In this document: positions 60,409 to 64,000 of the stretch, one piece after another
Layout: every line of letters begins with the position of its first letter
Position numbering within the stretch: the first letter of the stretch is position 1
Source of the DNA: Nemania diffusa
Taxonomy: Eukaryota; Ascomycota; Sordariomycetes; Xylariales; Xylariaceae
Reading direction: 5' to 3'
NCBI GenBank assembly: GCA_038501195.1
Contig: JBBPUQ010000010.1
Span: 3,656,001-3,720,000 of the forward strand
Length of the DNA stretch: 64,000 nucleotides
Position numbers and translations under genes: made by a program
Notes under the pieces: model-generated
Databases searched by the model: none
The model's input: the letters and a program-made list of their open reading frames with translations, nothing else
What the model was told of the DNA's origin: nothing

Positions 60409-60818
60409 TCATGCTCGTTCGCTGCTCTTTGAAGGGCGGTTTACCGTTAGACATCCGGACTTTGCAGTATTTTCTGGTTGGGGGGTTGTAGGTCTAAAGT
60501 GTACGAAGCTCCAAGGTTTCAATCCTATTTTAAGACATATTCCGGAGACGTAACCAAATTTAAGACAAGCGCGGGATCATCTGTTTGAATGTTCCGCATG
60601 ATGACGCAAATTGTAGTTCTTGATTCAGAATGTCTTAGACAAGCACTCCTAACGGCATAGGCCACCTGTATTTTCTATATTTCCCGCGAGCACAAATAAT
60701 CAAGCTATGTTAAACACATCACTATCAGGCGAACACATATGATTGCACCCTTCAAAATACACTGTTACGGTCCCAACCGTAAGCCTATAAGTAGCTGCAA
60801 ACGGTTAAGGTTCCCAAC

Positions 60819-60891
60819 CTTGACAACATTCTACTTTTACATTCTACATGAGTGGTGTTGTGGCATAGCGTTGCAGTTCTGTTCCGTGACA
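60819..60891 (-). repeat. Dispersed repeat family 1, copy c
   Basis: On the minus strand it begins TGTCACGGAACAGAACTGC and ends AAAAGTAGAATGTTGTCAAGG. The best preserved of three copies (others at 42251 and 44231). Confidence 0.6.
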
Positions 60892-61613
60892 TACACCTAG
60901 ATAGATTGGGAATAAGACCCTCTCACTGCTCTTATTACACGGATAATCGCTGGCTAGCCATAGAATAACTAGTGTCTAACCGGTACTCCTAACAAAGCTA
61001 TAATGATAGTTAGTTTAAGTCCTCCTAGCTCTATGCACTACAAAGGGAGGGTAGGATGACTTAGTCTACAAGACATACGCAACAAATTTAACTGTACAGT
61101 ATACTGCCATCGGAGTTATTGTTCGTATAGTCATAGATTTCGTTGCAAGACAGAGCTAAACGAGTTAAGGAAATCATTGCCACTTTTGACGCAACCAGTC
61201 GCATGCCCACGTCACCCCCTGATCTTTGTACTAGAGTTCCTGCCGACGTAATATGATAGCATTGCTTTGATAACTTGGGATTATGACCTACGTATACAGT
61301 AAGACGGGTTATTCCGGCCTCAAGCTGCAGCATGTTAGAATAGGATAGTTCTGCAGAAGTGCGAAGATCCATCCAATCAGCCTCCACCAGCGTTGATCAA
61401 CGTTGCAGACGCCAGAGCGGTTATACATACAAGTAGTGACAATAAATTCGGGTTCTTTGTTAACATAAAAGAACTAAAGTCCTGCCCTTATCACTTAAAT
61501 GATTGATCCATGTGTGTCTTCAACTCAACCAACTAGTCCATACCCTGGGTTCTCGGAGCCTACACCAACAGCACCAACTTAATTGCAAGTTATCCAACCA
61601 TCAAACCATCAAC

Positions 61614-62342
61614 ATGAAGTACACAGTTGCAGTTATAGCTTTCGCTGCGGCCGCATCCGCCCAGTCTCTCTCGGACATACCTGCATGTGCTCAACCTTGT
61701 ATCGACAGCGCCCGAACTCAGGCCACAAAATGCGCTGCGGATGACTACAAGTGTTTATGTAAGTCAACATTAATATCGTATTATGATTAAGGTTTGCAGC
61801 AATATTGAGACCATTTAACAGGTGACAACATCAGTGCTTTAACCACTGCTGCTACTAGTTGCATCCTGAATGCTTGTGGTGCCGATGTAGCTGCCAACCA
61901 GGTTCTTCCTGCTGTCCAGGCTTTCTGCGCGGCAGTCGAGAAGACCGCCGCGCCAACTTCCGCGCCCACCTCTGCGCCCACCTCTGGGACCTCTGGCTCG
62001 AGTTCAGACCAAAGCTCAGGGTCGACTTCAGACCAGACCCCAGGGTCGACCTCTGATGCGACTTCTGAGTCTACCAGCCAACCTACATCCGAGGTCACTT
62101 CTGAGGCCACCTCTGAGACTAGTGCCGAGCCGACATCTGAGTCTACTACCGGCTCTACCGAGGACTCTACTGCCACTTCTCAGAGTTCTTACGTCGTAAT
62201 CACCCCGGCTCCCACAAACGGCGGTGGAAACGCCACTGGCACTACCTCGGCTACCACTGGCGTTCCTACTGCTGGTGCTGCCGTTACAGGTCCGATTGGC
62301 GCGTTCGCCTTGATGGTTCTCGGTGCTTTTGCTATTTTCTAG
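61614..62342 (+). CDS. CFEM-domain GPI-anchored surface protein
   Basis: Exons 61614-61758 and 61822-62342 give 221 residues. Signal peptide about 1-17 (MKYTVAVIAFAAAASA). The CFEM domain (about 20-88) has all eight cysteines (IPACAQPC, TKC, YKCLC, SC, NAC, FC) and the acidic CAADDYKC loop whose Asp binds haem iron in characterised CFEM proteins. A long Thr/Ser/Pro/Glu-rich repeat region (TSAPTSAPTS, STSDQ, TSEVTSEATSE) follows, then a hydrophobic GPI signal. Members scavenge haem iron or act in adhesion and host interaction; which applies here is unknown. Intron 61759-61821 splits the CLC motif in phase. It is isolated at the edge of a repeat-rich stretch. Confidence 0.93.
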
Positions 62343-64000
62343 GCGGCTGAGGAGCCCCGAAGAATAAAAAGCGGAAAGTGTAACGGTGTTTGTGACACTG
62401 CTATACATGACGAGGCCATGTTATCAATTAATGTAATATGGCGTGTTCAATGTTGAATCTTGCCGCGGATGGTGTGTTTCATGATCATAGGAAGTCCATG
62501 TCAAGTGGAATAATATTAAAATTAAAAGTCCATAATTATGATCGAGCCCTTTGTGTTCAATGTGATATGTTCAATTGAGACGTAATAACTACGCTAGAAA
62601 CTGTAACGAGAGGCATAAGAATCGTCATTAACATATGAGCCGATGCCCACTTCACCTGGATTGCTATAGGGACTCCCGTTTGTAACGTCAATAATCCTGC
62701 CGTGCTCTCCGACCACTTAGAGTAGCAGGAAGTCTCTGGACTGCAACGAACCTGTCGCACTGCAGGTAGTACCGATACGTACCCGAGTCATTAGTAGACC
62801 CGTTAGACAAACACGCAAATCGAGGGAGAAGGAAAGGCTTGTACAATTTAAGAAAATGTTGCAGCCTCCCCTATTATAACCCTATATGATGGAAATAGAC
62901 TGCAGATTTCTTGCTAAATAGTATCAAGATTCTGATCGGACCAATATCTGCCTCTCCGCCGCAGCTGGTCATATCACAGACCTGCATCAGCTCCATGTCT
63001 GTGTTACCCCTGAGATACACAACGCAACATTTGTAAAGATGCTGCTTGAGACGCACAACCTTAAAAAGTCTTTAGATTTTGTTAATCCGAGCTTACGAGT
63101 GGTATTGCGAAATTAATAATACGGTATCTTAAAACGAGTGTATTTGGATGCTTATACCCTGTTATTAACAAGTTGGATGAGTTTCAATTTACTTAGGGGC
63201 GGCCCTATAGGGCTCTATGAATTGATTATGTGAGCAAACGGAATGCGCACCCGATACTCAACGGGCGGATAATACTGGTATAACCACACCACATGCCAAC
63301 AGATTATAATCTTGATACAGTTTCAAAAAGCTAGAGATGGTATCCTTGAAGAACTATGTCTTGTCTGTCGTGATCTCTTCATAAGAATAATCCTACTATT
63401 TTTTATATTGGTCTTATAACCCGGACACAGCTAAAGTCGGTTAGTTTGTAGCAACTGTAAATCGAAATCGGCTAGGGCTGAGTATACCTCGGCGTGGCAA
63501 TTCTTTACGTTCCATATAATTGGAGTAAGATGGTGACACCACTGTGACAAAATCAGCTGGATATTAATTGGCTCACGCGAGACCCGTACCTGAGTACCTT
63601 TCGCTATTATTACCCATCTCGCCTAGCATTTTTTGAAGGAATCAAAGACACAGGCCTTCGTTATAAATGCGAGAGAACCACTGATATCAGGCGATATTCA
63701 TTATCCCTTACAGCCACTCTATGGAAACAAGGGTACTCTGGGGTCCGTATTCGGCCAAATATGACTAGAAGATGACCTTTTCTCTAGAAAAACCTTCCGA
63801 TGTCTCAGTCTTGTCTTAGAAGTAGGTCATCTCCCAAAACGGCCGAACGACTAGCTATCTATTACAAACAAGCTCTCGTGTCAGGAAGAAAACATTGCTG
63901 CGTGTCGGTGGATGTTCATGTCTGGGGCTCAGGGGAAGGCTCGGCAGAACCGGTCGGACAGAACTGCAGGTACCTAGAACACCAATGATTCCTGCTGTGG
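62343..64000. other. Intergenic sequence to the window edge
   Basis: 3' UTR of the CFEM gene followed by AT-rich DNA without a recognisable gene. The frame at 63800-63988 has no family feature. A GTACCTGAGTACC element lies near 63587 and AGGTACCTAG near 63970. Confidence 0.5.

Larger units (their letters stand above)
59062..61613. other. AT-rich, repeat-bearing region without genes
   Basis: No supported gene. Contains an LTR-like segment (60291-60408), copy c of repeat family 1 (60819-60891), and a TACGGTCCCAACCGTAAG inverted element at about 60766-60783. The base composition and constant stops resemble the island at 42-52 kb. Confidence 0.5.

Overview
The window is chromosomal DNA of a filamentous ascomycete (Pezizomycotina; Sordariomycetes is plausible but unproven). 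Evidence: genes are split by 45-110 nt GT-AG introns with CTAAC/CTGAC-like branch sites. There is a fungal Zn2Cys6-type regulator, a CFEM GPI protein, a GH72 cell-wall glucanosyltransferase, and a DUF7708 (fungal NLR-type) protein next to a DUF7025/AAA+ ATPase. No tRNA, rRNA or CRISPR array was found. All intron-exon structures were worked out by hand from splice signals, reading phase and family motifs.

Layout. 0-3 kb: AT-rich, with a truncated P-loop kinase-like gene (minus). 3.2-4.6 kb: Fe(II)/2OG oxygenase (+). 5.2-6.7 kb: BAR-domain protein (-). 6.7-10.4 kb: gene-free. 10.4-12.4 kb: GPI-type 5'-nucleotidase (+). 13.0-14.4 kb: lysophospholipid acyltransferase (-). 16.3-17.6 kb: LDAH-like lipid-droplet hydrolase (+). 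18.4-20.3 kb: GH72 glucanosyltransferase (-). 23.0-24.5 kb: TauD-like dioxygenase (-). 26.8-29.7 kb: Zn-cluster regulator (+). 30.8-41.4 kb: a housekeeping block of RPT2 (-), LSC1 (+), ELP3 (-) and UBC1 (+), arranged as two divergent pairs. 41.4-52 kb: an AT-rich, repeat-littered accessory island with an orphan protein, a DUF7025/AAA+ gene carrying an in-frame stop, and head-to-head with it a DUF7708 gene. 52.3-59.1 kb: a small Ser-rich ORF, a promethin/LDAF1-like membrane protein (+) and an ARMT1/DUF89 phosphatase (-). 59.1-61.5 kb: a second repeat-rich, gene-free stretch. 61.6-62.3 kb: CFEM protein (+).

How genes relate. Most genes are independent housekeeping or cell-surface genes, and I see no biosynthetic cluster. 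RPT2 and UBC1 both belong to the ubiquitin-proteasome pathway. The LDAH-like and promethin-like genes both point to lipid droplets, and the acyltransferase acts on membrane lipids. The GH72, 5'-nucleotidase and CFEM proteins are predicted GPI-anchored surface proteins. The most unusual part is the island: a divergent STAND/NLR-like plus AAA+ pair, with the ATPase interrupted between Walker A and Walker B, bounded by an inverted pair of diverged repeats whose differences are mostly transitions, as repeat-induced point mutation (RIP) would leave.
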